DNA of 64,000 nucleotides. Origin: Rhodovarius crocodyli. GTDB taxonomy: Bacteria; Pseudomonadota; Alphaproteobacteria; Acetobacterales; Acetobacteraceae. The stretch is from assembly GCA_945901085.1 (NCBI GenBank), contig CAMDJV010000006.1, forward strand, positions 1-64,000, in the 5' to 3' direction. Both the position numbers and the translations under genes were made by a program. Below, one piece after another: positions 8,814 to 16,787 of this stretch (positions are counted from its first letter, which is position 1; each line of letters starts with the position of its first letter). The notes below the pieces were generated by a model. That model saw nothing but the letters and a program-made list of their open reading frames with translations. It was not told where the DNA came from and did not search any database.

Positions 8814-9917
8814 TTATGGCGGCGGCGGCGGCGGCACGGCATGGTCGAAGGTGACGGCCTTGATCACCGCCCAGACCGCAAGGCCCGGCCGCAGCCCCAG
8901 CCTTGCGATGCTGTCCCGGGTGACGCGGGCGAGAATGATGCTGGGGCCGAGCGCCAATTGCAAAAAAACCTCGGGCGAGGATGTCGCATCACCCACCGAC
9001 ACCAATTGGGCGGCCAGAACATTCTGGGTGGAGATGCCCCGCGGTGGTTCGGTGGCCACCGCCACATCGCGCGCGCGCAGCCGGATGCGGGCCTGGCTGC
9101 CAATGGGCTCGGCGCGCAGCGGCACGGCAAAACGCCCGCCGGGGAAATCCAACTGGGTCAGGCCGCGCACCTGGTCATGGGCTGCGATGCGGCAGGTGAG
9201 CAGCGCGCCGGCATCGCGCCGGGCGGCCAGTGGCAGATCGGTGCGCGCGGCCAGCGCCTCGACCGGGCCTTGCGCCAGCACCCGCCCCTCGGCCAGCAGC
9301 ACCATCTGGTCGGCCAGGGCATCCACCTCATCAAGCGCATGGGTGACGTAGAGGATGGGAATGGCGGCCGCATCGCGAAGCCGGGCGAGGAAGGGCAGCA
9401 CCTCGGCGCGGCGGGCGGCGTCGAGCGCGGCAAGGGGCTCATCCATCAGCAGCAGCCGGGGGCGGGCGAGCAGGGCCCGGCCGAGGGCCACGCGCTGCCG
9501 CTCGCCGCCGGAAAGCCGGCCCGGGCGGCGGGCCAGCACATGCTCAAGGCCCAGCAGCGCCACCACCTCCTCAAAGCCCGGGCCTGTGGCCTGGGCCGGC
9601 GCGCGGCGCAGGCCATAGCGCAGATTGGCGGCGACGCTGAGATGGGGAAACAGCCGCGCATCCTGAAAGACCATGGCAAAGCGGCGCCGCTCCGGGGCGG
9701 TGAAGAGGCCCCGCGCCGTGTCGAGCAGCGCCTCGCCCGCCAGCGCCACCCGGCCGGATTCGGGGCGCAGCAGCCCTGCCACCGCCGCCAATATGCTGCT
9801 CTTGCCGCAGCCCGAAGGGCCGAACAGCGCCGTCACCCCGGTCGCGGGTGCGGTGAAACTGGCATCAAGGGCAAAGCCCGCCCGACCATAGCGGTGGCGC
9901 AGCGCAACCTCGAGCAT
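8814..9917 (-). CDS. modC: Molybdate ABC transporter ATP-binding protein
   Basis: A 367-residue ATPase of the molybdate importer. Walker A LFGPSGCGKSS near residue 35, signature LSGGERQRVALGRAL, Walker B LLLMDEPLAALD, and a C-terminal molybdate-binding TOBE domain (about 290-360). The ATG at 9917 overlaps the modB stop by one base (TGATG). An upstream in-frame extension to 9959 would lie inside modB and was rejected. The C-terminal proline run is unusual but short. It converges with malonyl-CoA decarboxylase with only 23 bases between. Confidence 0.95.
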   Translation of the reverse strand: MLEVALRHRYGRAGFALDASFTAPATGVTALFGPSGCGKSSILAAVAGLLRPESGRVALAGEALLDTARGLFTAPERRRFAMVFQDARLFPHLSVAANLRYGLRRAPAQATGPGFEEVVALLGLEHVLARRPGRLSGGERQRVALGRALLARPRLLLMDEPLAALDAARRAEVLPFLARLRDAAAIPILYVTHALDEVDALADQMVLLAEGRVLAQGPVEALAARTDLPLAARRDAGALLTCRIAAHDQVRGLTQLDFPGGRFAVPLRAEPIGSQARIRLRARDVAVATEPPRGISTQNVLAAQLVSVGDATSSPEVFLQLALGPSIILARVTRDSIARLGLRPGLAVWAVIKAVTFDHAVPPPPPP

Positions 9918-10609
9918 CAGCCGCGCCCGAGCAGCATATGCATCCGCCGGGCGATCCATTCGGCCAGCAGCAGGCCCAGCATGGCCAAGGTGAAGGAGAT
10001 CAGCGCAAGGCGCCCTGCCACCGCCTCACCGCCCGGGGTTTGGGTGGCGGTGTAGATGGCCAGCGGCAGGGTCTGGGTCTCGCCTGGAATATTGGCGGCA
10101 AAGGTGATGACGGCGCCGAATTCGCCCAAACCCGCGGCAAAAGCCGTGACCGCACCGGCAAGGATGCCGGGCGACATGAGCGGCAGGGTCACGGTCAGAA
10201 ACCGGTCGAGCGGGGAGGCGCCGAGGCTGGCCGCCGCCGCCTCCAGCCCGGGATCGACATTCTCCAGGCCCAGGCGCACCGCGCGCACGATCAGCGGAAA
10301 GGACATGACCGCCGTGGCCAGGGCTGCCCCCCCGGTGGTGAAGACCAGCCGGATGCCGAACCATTCATAGAGCGGCGCGCCAATGGGCCCGCGCAGGCCA
10401 AACAGCATGAGCAGCCCCCAGCCCACCACCACCGGCGGCACCACCAGCGGGACATGCACCAGCGCATCAAGCAGCATCCGGCCGGCAAAGCGGCCCCGCG
10501 CCAGCGCCCATGCCACAGCCACGGCCGGGATGAGCGAGACCAGCACCGAGCGGGTGGCGACATCGAGGCTGAGGCGCACCGCCTGCCATTCCTCCCCCGA
10601 GAGTATCAT
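9917..10609 (-). CDS. modB: Molybdate ABC transporter permease
   Basis: A 230-residue inner-membrane permease with five to six hydrophobic segments. Family motifs: HVPLVVPPVVVGWGLL early, and the EAA-type cytoplasmic loop LEAAAASLGASPLDRFLTVTLP, which contacts ModC; near the end FGAVITFAANIPGETQTLPLAIY is typical of ModB. The start at 10609 (MILSGEEW) overlaps the modA stop by four bases (ATGA). A much longer in-frame extension on this strand runs through modA and is spurious. Confidence 0.95.
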   Translation of the reverse strand: MILSGEEWQAVRLSLDVATRSVLVSLIPAVAVAWALARGRFAGRMLLDALVHVPLVVPPVVVGWGLLMLFGLRGPIGAPLYEWFGIRLVFTTGGAALATAVMSFPLIVRAVRLGLENVDPGLEAAAASLGASPLDRFLTVTLPLMSPGILAGAVTAFAAGLGEFGAVITFAANIPGETQTLPLAIYTATQTPGGEAVAGRLALISFTLAMLGLLLAEWIARRMHMLLGRG

Positions 10610-11379
10610 GGGGCGGGAATGAAGCCGTGGCGGGCCCAATGCGGCATCGCCTCTGGCCCGGTGAGAAAATCCAGCAGGGCGCGGGCCTGGGGAAGCTGCT
10701 GGCCCTGCCGGGTCAGGGCAAAGGGGTAGGTGATGGGCGGATGGCTTTCGCGCGGGAAGCGGCCGATCACCCGCAGCCCGGGCATGGCCTGCGCATCGGT
10801 GGCATAGACAATCCCGGCCGGCGCCTCGCCGCGTTCGACCAGCAGCATGGCGGCGCGCACATTGTCGGCGCGGGCCAGGCGGGGGGCCAACGCGTCCCAT
10901 TGGCCCATCCAGGTGAGGGCGGCGCGGGCATAGCGGCCGGCGGGGACATGGGCTGGGTCAGCCATGGCCAGCCGCCCGCCCGGGCCGAGCAGCGCTGCGA
11001 GGGCGGTGCCGGGGCTGAGGGTGATGGGCTGGAGGCTGCCGCGCCCGGCGATGAGCACAAGCGCATTGCCGATGGGGCTGCTCCGGCTGGCCTCGGCGAG
11101 GAGGCCACGCGCTTGCAGGTAATCCGCCCAGGCTTCATCGGCACTGATGAAGAGCGCGGCCGGGGCGCCCTGTTCGATCTGCCGCGCGAGGGAGGAGGAA
11201 GCCGCGAAGGCGAGGCGAGGCGGCTGATGGCCCCTTGCCGCCCATTGGGCGGCGAGGTCGCGCAAGGCCTCGGTGAGGCTGGCGGCGGCGAAGATGGTGG
11301 GCGGCCCAGCCTGGGCGGCGGCCGGGCCGGCCAGGGCCCAAACCAGGGGCGAGGCGGCGGCGAGGAGGCGGCGGCGCAT
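10606..11379 (-). CDS. modA: Molybdate-binding periplasmic protein
   Basis: A 257-residue substrate-binding protein of the molybdate importer. A signal peptide ends at AAAQA; then comes the ModA fold TIFAAASLTEALRDLAAQW, FAASSSLARQIEQGAPA with the oxyanion-binding serines, LFISADEAW, and GIVYATDAQA near the C-terminus. I chose ATG 11379 because GGGAGA lies six bases upstream. A GTG at 11397 would overlap the candidate ModE operator. It is first gene of modABC. Confidence 0.93.
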   Translation of the reverse strand: MRRRLLAAASPLVWALAGPAAAQAGPPTIFAAASLTEALRDLAAQWAARGHQPPRLAFAASSSLARQIEQGAPAALFISADEAWADYLQARGLLAEASRSSPIGNALVLIAGRGSLQPITLSPGTALAALLGPGGRLAMADPAHVPAGRYARAALTWMGQWDALAPRLARADNVRAAMLLVERGEAPAGIVYATDAQAMPGLRVIGRFPRESHPPITYPFALTRQGQQLPQARALLDFLTGPEAMPHWARHGFIPAP

Positions 11380-11396
11380 CTTCATTCTCCCGGCCA

Positions 11397-11420
11397 CGCT
11401 GTATCCTTACGGATATAGCG
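11397..11420. promoter_or_regulatory. Candidate ModE operator upstream of modA
   Basis: An inverted repeat CGCTGTATCC-TTAC-GGATATAGCG, matching at nine of ten arm positions, sits 18 bases before the modA start. It resembles the CGnTATAT...ATATAnCG ModE box known from enterobacterial and rhodobacterial mod operons. ModE with bound molybdate would repress the operon from here. No modE gene is in the window, so this rests on sequence resemblance and position only. Confidence 0.55.
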
Positions 11421-11453
11421 GGGGCGGGGCGGATGGTCGAGCGGCGCGGCTTG

Positions 11454-11556
11454 AGAGCCTGTTCCGTTCATTAAGGCCCACTGAAAGGGCTCTAATGCTC
11501 TGTTTTTAGTGTTTTAATCCACTCAAACGAGGCCGTTTGAACGGATGAAGCGCTAG
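11454..11556 (+). repeat. Composite palindromic intergenic repeat, copy B
   Basis: Same two-module layout and orientation as the copy at 5520-5625: AGAGCCTGTTCCGTTCA...GGGCTCT, then a spacer ending TTTTAATCC, then CTCAAACGAGGCCGTTTGA with ACGGAT. The second hairpin pairs TCAAACG (11523-11529) with CGTTTGA (11534-11540). The right end runs into the stop codon of the cytochrome b gene (CTA at 11553-11555 on this strand). Confidence 0.75.
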
Positions 11557-12107
11557 CCGCGCGGGTAACGAAACGGACCGCTGCGCGGCAGCATGCGCAG
11601 CAAGCCGCCATCCTGCAGCACGATGTTATGGAACACCGCCGCCGCCGCATGCAGGCCAACGAGTGCGAGCAGGGCATGCGCGCCGAATTCGTGCAGCCCC
11701 TCCATTTGCTCACCAAGGCCGCGATTGGCCGAAAAGGGGGAGGGCAGGGTGAAGAGGCCAAGCACCATCACCACGCGCCCCTTCAGCCACATCATGCCCA
11801 GGCCGAGCAGCGGCACCGCCAGCATGGCGGCGTAAAGCCCCCAATGGGCGAGCCTGGCCAGGCGCTGGATCATCGGGTTGCCCTCCAGCCGTGGCAGGCC
11901 GGGAATGATCAGCCGCCACAATGCCAGCAGCAGCGTGAGCGCAAGGCCCAGCAGGCCGAGTGAGGCATGCAGCATGGTGACAAGGTTGCGCGGCGCGCCG
12001 CGGGGGAACTCCTCCATCACCAGCCCCAGCGCATAGCTGCTGAAGATGCCCAGCGCGATCAGCCAATGCAGCGCTTGGATGATGGCGGAATGGCGTTGTG
12101 CGATCAT
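11553..12107 (-). CDS. Cytochrome b561 family protein
   Basis: A 184-residue integral membrane dihaem cytochrome of the bacterial CybB type. Four transmembrane segments are visible, each with histidines in the expected places: HSAIIQALHWLIALGI, VTMLHASLGLLGLALTL with LWRLI, LARLAHWGLYAAMLAVPLLG, and LHEFGAHALLALVGLHAAAAVFHN. It would pass electrons between quinol and periplasmic or membrane acceptors (in E. coli CybB, superoxide). The last codon and stop lie within a composite repeat, so the C-terminus (RSGPFRYPRG) may have been altered by the repeat. The electron partner is unknown. Confidence 0.9.
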   Translation of the reverse strand: MIAQRHSAIIQALHWLIALGIFSSYALGLVMEEFPRGAPRNLVTMLHASLGLLGLALTLLLALWRLIIPGLPRLEGNPMIQRLARLAHWGLYAAMLAVPLLGLGMMWLKGRVVMVLGLFTLPSPFSANRGLGEQMEGLHEFGAHALLALVGLHAAAAVFHNIVLQDGGLLRMLPRSGPFRYPRG

Positions 12108-12116
12108 GCTTGGCGC

Positions 12117-12810
12117 CTAAAGCGTGGCGCGCAGCAGCAGCGGCATGGGCGCCATCGCGTCATGCACCGCACCAACCCCGGCGATGCCCTGTGCCAGCAT
12201 GATCAGCCCCTGGCGGATCTTCTCTGAGCGCGCATAGCCATGCAGGGTGACCACGCCGGCAGTGACATCGGGATAGACCCAATATGTATCCACCCATGGC
12301 TGCTCGCGCATGGCGGCGAGGAGCGCTTGGCGGATCGTGCTGTCTTTCTGATGCGCCCCGGGGTTGGGGCATAGCGCCGAGCACGGCGCGCAACGGATCG
12401 GCACGGCTGACTATGCCCACCAGCCTGCCATCGCGCAGCACCAGCACCCGGCGGATGGCATGGCTTTCCATCAGCCGGGCGATCTGCTCGGCGGAGGCCT
12501 CCTCGGTGACGCTGGCCAGTTCTGCCGTCATCACATCGCGCGCGCAGGCGCCATGCGCCTTGGCGAAGCGCTCGACCAGCGGCTTGGTGCCGCCGAAGAG
12601 TTGCAGGAACCAGCCAAAAGGGCCGGGGGGCTGGTCGGCAAGGCGGCGGATAAGGTCGCCCTCGGTCACAATACCAATGGGCTGCCCTTGGGCATCCACC
12701 ACGGGCACGGCGGAAATGCCCCGCGCGGCCAGCAATTCGGCGAGGGCCGCCACCGGCATATCCGGCGGCACCACGACCAGGCTGGTGGACATCAGTGTCT
12801 TGGCAATCAT
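12117..12810 (-). pseudogene. CBS-pair plus BON domain protein, frameshifted
   Basis: From the ATG at 12810 (GGAGG six bases upstream) the frame encodes two CBS domains: MIAKTLMSTSLVVVPPDM with VPVVDAQGQPIGIVTEGDLIRRL, then ARDVMTAELASVTEEA with RRVLVLRDGRLVGIVSRADPLR. Near 12350-12365, around the CCCCAACCCCGGGG tract, the sense is lost. It resumes in the next frame as a BON domain (STIRQALLAAM, TAGVVTLHGYARS) ending at 12117. One extra base explains the break. Intact relatives are single CBS-CBS-BON proteins, thought to sense adenosine nucleotides. Either a real pseudogene or a sequencing error in the G/C runs; read as is, the BON part would not be made. Confidence 0.8.
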
Positions 12811-12941
12811 CGAAGCCTCCCCTGCCGCGGCGGCGCTGCGGCCGGGGAGTAGCCTGCCTTGAACCGGCGCCCATTGTCCTTGCGCCAAATCAACCGCGGG
12901 TGGGGGCGGATCGCCGTGCAGCGGCGCGGCGGCTGGCGCTG

Positions 12942-14342
12942 TTACTCCCCGGCCATGCGCAGCGACGCCTGGGGCGTGCCCAGCCGGGTGAGCGTGGTCA
13001 CATCATCGGCCAGATGCAGGTTCAGCGCCGCATCGGCCAGTTCCGCCGCGCGCGCCTCGCCCAGAATGGCATCGGCCAGACCATGGAATTTGGCCCGCAG
13101 CTCGGCCTCGGAGAGGAAGTTGCCGGGTTCGCCCTTGGGCACCGTCACCATCTTCACGAAGGTCTGGCCGCGCGCCTGAATGGTGAGCTTGCCGGCCATA
13201 TTGGTGGGGAATTCGGCCTCGACCTCCGCGTCGAAATCGCAGCCAATCTTCGGCAGCAGGGCGCGGATCGTGGGGTCCTGCAACAAGGCATAGCTGTCCC
13301 AGCCAAAATACCCATAGGCCAGCGCATTGGCCACCACGAAGGGCCCACTGAACTGGCCATCCACCACATTTTGCGGGTTTTGCTTATAGGCCAGCGGTGC
13401 GCCCACCAGCTTCATGCCCTTATGCGGCAGGCCCATCAGCACGCTCTCGATTTCCTCGGGCTTGAGGCCATGCTCGGCCCGCAGGGCGAGGGCCGCATCC
13501 ACCCCTGCATGGCCGTAGCGGCAGGAGGGGTAGGGCTTTACGGCGGTTTCCATCAATTCGAACACAATGCCCAGATCCTGCACCGCGCGGGCCGGGGTGG
13601 GGTTGGGCGCATAGGCCTGCAGGAAGCCGGCGCGGCCCTCAAATGCTTCGGATGCGCCGCGGAAACCCTCGCGCGCCAGCAGCGCGGCGGAGAGGCCGTT
13701 CATCGCCGCCCAACCCACCTGGAAGCGCTTGGTCCAGGCGCCATTATGCAGAAAGGCTAGGCTGCCGGCGCATTGGCTGAGTGCGATGCCAAAGGCCTTT
13801 TCCACGCCATCGGCATCGAGGCCCATGACGCGCGCGGCTGCCGCCGCCGCACCAAAGGCGCCGCAGGTGGCGGTGGGGTGGAAGCCGCGATCATAGTGAT
13901 CGCCGCCCGGCAGGGCCAAGGATAGGCGGTTGGTCACCTCATAGCCGGCCACGATGGCGGCCAGCACATCCTCGCCCCGGGCGCCGGTCATTTCGGCGGC
14001 GGCGATGGCGGCGGGGATGACCGGCGCGCCGGGATGCAGCGTAGCGGCGGCATGGGTGTCATCAAAATCGAGGCTATGGGCGAAGGCGCCGTTCAGCAGG
14101 GCGGCGCCATTGGGCGTCCAGCGGGTCTGCTCGCCGAAGACGGCGTGGTTGCCGGCGGAGAGGCCCATCGCCTTGGCGGCGCGGATCAGCGAGGCGCTGC
14201 TTTCGGCATCGTGGCGGCCACGCAGCATATTGCCCAGCAGGTCGAGCAGCAGAAAGCGCGTGCGCTCCTGCACCGCCTCCGGCAGGGCGCCATATTGGAT
14301 GGAGGCGGAGTATTCGGCAAAAATGCGGGTGACGGCGACCAT
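12942..14342 (-). CDS. MmgE/PrpD family protein
   Basis: A 466-residue member of the 2-methylcitrate dehydratase (PrpD) / MmgE / iminodisuccinate epimerase superfamily. Seen: RTRFLLLDLLGNMLRG, LLNGAFAHSLDFDDTH (the DFDD signature), HPGAPVIPAAIAAAE, the helical domain with FGIALSQCAG, and KPYPSCRYGHAGVDAA with the active-site Cys/Tyr/His region. There are no prpB or prpC genes nearby, so a methylcitrate role is not supported; other roles (isomerase or epimerase of carboxylic acids) are as likely. The frame stays open upstream to 15371, but the family N-terminus fits the ATG at 14342. Divergent from the transglycosylase gene. Confidence 0.88.
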   Translation of the reverse strand: MVAVTRIFAEYSASIQYGALPEAVQERTRFLLLDLLGNMLRGRHDAESSASLIRAAKAMGLSAGNHAVFGEQTRWTPNGAALLNGAFAHSLDFDDTHAAATLHPGAPVIPAAIAAAEMTGARGEDVLAAIVAGYEVTNRLSLALPGGDHYDRGFHPTATCGAFGAAAAAARVMGLDADGVEKAFGIALSQCAGSLAFLHNGAWTKRFQVGWAAMNGLSAALLAREGFRGASEAFEGRAGFLQAYAPNPTPARAVQDLGIVFELMETAVKPYPSCRYGHAGVDAALALRAEHGLKPEEIESVLMGLPHKGMKLVGAPLAYKQNPQNVVDGQFSGPFVVANALAYGYFGWDSYALLQDPTIRALLPKIGCDFDAEVEAEFPTNMAGKLTIQARGQTFVKMVTVPKGEPGNFLSEAELRAKFHGLADAILGEARAAELADAALNLHLADDVTTLTRLGTPQASLRMAGE

Positions 14343-14453
14343 GGCGTTATCCTCGATGAATTTGGTCCAACGTAACCCCAAGCTTCGCTTTTGGCCAATC
14401 CATGGCCCAAGCTTTGATTGCATCGCATTGGGCGCCATGGCAGGCACAGAACT

Positions 14454-15446
14454 ATGTTGATGCGCCGTTCCCTGGCCGCCCGAGTCGCGGCGCTGTCGGC
14501 CCTGCCGTCTGTGGGTTTTGCCCAGGCCTCGGGGAGTTTTGAAGCCTTTCTGGCCGGAATCCGGCGTGAGGCGCAGGGGGCTGGCGTTTCCACCGCCACG
14601 CTGAACCGCGCCTTTGCAGGTATCCGCCCCAATGAGCGGGTGCTGGAACTGGATCGCCGCCAGGCGGAATTCACCATCTCCTGGGAGGCCTATCGCGATG
14701 GCCGGCTCAGCGCCGCGCGGATTGATGCCGGCCGGCGCGCCTATGCTGAGAATCGTGGCTTGCTGGCCCAGGTGCAGGCGCGCACCCGCGTCTCGGCCCG
14801 GGTGGTCATGGGGATTTGGGGGCTGGAGACCAATTACGGCGGCTTCTCCGGCAATTTCAGCGTGGTTGAGGCCTTGGCGACGCTGGCCTGGGAGGGCCGC
14901 CGCGCGGCCTTCTTCCGGGCCGAATTGCTGGCCGCGCTGCGCATCCTTGATGCCGGCCATATTGCGCCAGAGCGCATGAAGGGCAGCCATGCCGGCGCGA
15001 TGGGCCAGCCGCAATTCATGCCCAGCAGCTTCGAACGCCTGGCGATGGATTTCGATGGTGATGGCAGGCGCGACATTTGGGACAATCGGGCCGATGCGCT
15101 GGGCAGCATTGGCAATTACCTCGCCCGCAATGGCTGGCGCGAGGGCGAGGCCTGGGGCTTTGAGGTGGTGCTGCCCGCTGGTTTCGACCGCGCACTCGCC
15201 GAGCCCTCCCGCCCGCGGCCAGCGACGGAATGGCCGGGTCTGGACCAATGGGCGCGGATGGGCGTGCGTCGGGCCGATGGGGGGCCATTGGGTGCGGGGC
15301 AGGGCGGTATCATCCTGCCGGCCAATCAGGAGCGGGGTTTTCAAGCCTTCATGGCGCTGCCGAATTTCCACGCCATCCGCCGTTATAATCCGTCCAATTT
15401 CTATGCGCTGACCGTGGGGATGCTGGGCGATCGTGTGACGGCATGA
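14454..15446 (+). CDS. Lytic murein transglycosylase (MltB family)
   Basis: A 330-residue periplasmic enzyme cleaving the MurNAc-GlcNAc bond of peptidoglycan to form anhydro-muropeptides. A signal peptide ends at GFAQA. The catalytic Glu is in IWGLETNYGGFSG; SHAGAMGQPQFMPSSFERLAMDFDGDGRRDIW and ALGSIGNYLARNGW are diagnostic for slt-family 3 (MltB). A C-terminal block LPNFHAIRRYNPSNFYAL matches the family. The ATG at 14454 (MLMRRSL) is chosen; ATG 14460 is an equal alternative. Its stop overlaps the rlpA start (ATGA), so the two cell-wall genes are co-translated. Confidence 0.94.
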   Translation: MLMRRSLAARVAALSALPSVGFAQASGSFEAFLAGIRREAQGAGVSTATLNRAFAGIRPNERVLELDRRQAEFTISWEAYRDGRLSAARIDAGRRAYAENRGLLAQVQARTRVSARVVMGIWGLETNYGGFSGNFSVVEALATLAWEGRRAAFFRAELLAALRILDAGHIAPERMKGSHAGAMGQPQFMPSSFERLAMDFDGDGRRDIWDNRADALGSIGNYLARNGWREGEAWGFEVVLPAGFDRALAEPSRPRPATEWPGLDQWARMGVRRADGGPLGAGQGGIILPANQERGFQAFMALPNFHAIRRYNPSNFYALTVGMLGDRVTA

Positions 15447-16333
15447 GGCTTGCTCTTTGCCTGTTATTGGCGCTTGCCGGCTGCACGATGGGCCCGCCCA
15501 TCCAGCCCGAGCCGCGCTATGAGGTCGGCCAGCCCTATCAGATGGGTGGCTTTTGGTCCTACCCGCGTGAGGCGTTTTCCCTGGTGGAAAGCGGCTTGGG
15601 GGTGGTGGTGGAGGCCGCAGGCCCCCGCCGCACCGGCAATGGCGAGGTATGGGAGGCTTCTGCCATGCTGGCCACCCATCGCAGCCTGCAATTGCCGGCC
15701 ATTATCACCCTGACCAATTTGGAAAATGGCCGCGCACTGAGCCTGCGGGTCAATGATCGCGGGCCGGAGCAGGCCGGGCGCATGGTTGGTGTCTCCCGCC
15801 GCGCCGGCGAATTGCTGGGGGTGGCACCAGGGGCGGTTTTTCAGGCCCGGCTTGAGGTGCAGGCCGAACCCTCGCGCGCATTGGCTGAAGGGCTTTCGGG
15901 CGGGGCGGCCAGCAATAGCCCGGCGCTGGTGATGAATGCGGCGCCGGTGGGCCGGGTGGAGCGTGAGAGCCTGGCACCGCCCGAAGGGGCCAGGGCGGGG
16001 GCGGTGCGCGCTACCCCCGGCCGCGCCGCTTTGGCCGAGGTCACGCAAGCCAATACTGTGAGCCTGCCGCCGCTGCTCCTGGCTGAGGAATTGCGCCAGG
16101 GGCTGGCCATGCCCGGGCGGCTGTTTCTCGATGCCGGCAGCTATTTCACCTATGCGCTGGCGCAGCGCCAAGCGGGGCGGATCGGGGCGCGGGCCGAGCC
16201 GGTGGGGCCACGCTCCCGCCAGCAGGAATTTCGCGTCCGCGCGGGGCCTTTTGTGAGCGTGGCAGAGGCGGATGCGGCGCTGCAGCGCGCCCGCGCCGCA
16301 GGGTTCCCCGAATTGCGGATCGTGGTTGAATAG
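15443..16333 (+). CDS. rlpA: RlpA-family septal ring lipoprotein
   Basis: A 296-residue lipoprotein: the lipobox LALAGC at residues 9-14 predicts membrane anchoring after Cys14. A double-psi beta-barrel domain (about 60-140) contains TLTNLENGRALSLRVNDRGP, the hallmark with catalytic Asp of RlpA transglycosylases acting on naked glycans. A low-complexity linker follows, then a C-terminal SPOR domain (about 225-296: AGSYFTYALAQRQAGRIG, VRAGPFVSVAEAD) that targets septal denuded peptidoglycan. It overlaps the MltB gene by four bases. In related alphaproteobacteria rlpA is usually followed directly by the D-Ala-D-Ala carboxypeptidase; here 454 bp of repeats intervene. Confidence 0.9.
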   Translation: MRLALCLLLALAGCTMGPPIQPEPRYEVGQPYQMGGFWSYPREAFSLVESGLGVVVEAAGPRRTGNGEVWEASAMLATHRSLQLPAIITLTNLENGRALSLRVNDRGPEQAGRMVGVSRRAGELLGVAPGAVFQARLEVQAEPSRALAEGLSGGAASNSPALVMNAAPVGRVERESLAPPEGARAGAVRATPGRAALAEVTQANTVSLPPLLLAEELRQGLAMPGRLFLDAGSYFTYALAQRQAGRIGARAEPVGPRSRQQEFRVRAGPFVSVAEADAALQRARAAGFPELRIVVE

Positions 16334-16358
16334 CCGGCGTTAGTAGGCGGCTGAAAAA

Positions 16359-16419
16359 CCCTGGTGGCGGTGTAAAAAAGAGCGAAAGGGCTTTGCCCTC
16401 TCGCGCTCTCCCACCAGGG
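16359..16419. terminator. Long two-part hairpin after rlpA
   Basis: An outer stem CCCTGGTGG (16359-16367) pairs exactly with CCACCAGGG (16411-16419). An inner imperfect stem, GAGCG and GGGC with GCCC and CGCTC, has a TTT loop at 16392-16394. It begins 26 bases after the rlpA stop. It probably ends the transglycosylase-rlpA transcript. It resembles the GC-rich hairpin repeats common in Acetobacteraceae intergenic DNA. Confidence 0.6.
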
Positions 16420-16440
16420 TCGACCTGTATGTCGACGATT

Positions 16441-16580
16441 TTCCTGGACCTTTGATTAATTTTTTCTCTTAAAATTGAAGTATTTTTCTTCATATAAATT
16501 GAGTTTTATTTTTTATAATAAAATTAAACAATCATATTGAATATATTATAATTAAAGCTACAAATTAAACGAAGGTGCAG
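16441..16580. other. Strongly AT-rich island between rlpA and dac gene
   Basis: About 130 bases with long A/T runs (for example TTAATTTTTT, GTTTTATTTTTTATAATAAA, ATATTATAATTAAA) in a genome that is otherwise very GC-rich. No open frame of note. It is bracketed by the hairpin at 16359-16419 and the 38-bp repeat at 16593-16630. The base composition is foreign to the window. It could be a remnant of inserted DNA, a nucleoid-protein binding site, or a strong promoter/UP-element region for the downstream genes. Confidence 0.7.
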
Positions 16581-16592
16581 GAAACTAAGTTT

Positions 16593-16630
16593 CCTGCTGG
16601 GGTGCTCGAGGGGCAAAGCCCCTCGATCTT
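16593..16630 (+). repeat. 38-bp hairpin repeat, copy 2
   Basis: Identical over 38 bases to 5474-5511, including the 9-bp stem TCGAGGGGC / GCCCCTCGA with AAA loop (16606-16626). Here it does not directly follow a gene but an AT-rich island, so it is a dispersed element as well as a potential terminator. Confidence 0.8.
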
Positions 16631-16668
16631 ATTTAAGCTCGCTATTCGTTAATCCGATCAGATAAAAT

Positions 16669-16747
16669 GTTTCGAGCGGATAAAGATACCCACCATACAA
16701 AAGCCAAGAGCCTGTGCAGTGAGCCGAGGTGAAGGGAACAGGCTCTA
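16669..16747 (-). repeat. Composite palindromic intergenic repeat, copy C (degenerate)
   Basis: Reverse orientation to copies A and B. Well conserved in CGGATAAAGAT, ACAAAAGCC, AGAGCCTGTGCAGTGAGCC and GGGAACAGGCTCT; the CAAACG/CGTTTG hairpin arm at the left end has decayed. It ends 40 bases before the carboxypeptidase start, so it forms part of that gene's 5' region. Confidence 0.7.
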
Positions 16748-16787
16748 ATCGGCTTGAGCGGCAACCGCCACGAGCGTAAGCCAAGCC

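Noticed and set aside
14378-14414. Two CCAAGCTT words between the divergent PrpD and transglycosylase genes
   Set aside because: Eight-base words 29 bases apart are too short to separate from chance.
14343-15371. N-terminal extension of the PrpD-family frame
   Set aside because: It runs antisense through the lytic transglycosylase gene; the family N-terminus fits ATG 14342.
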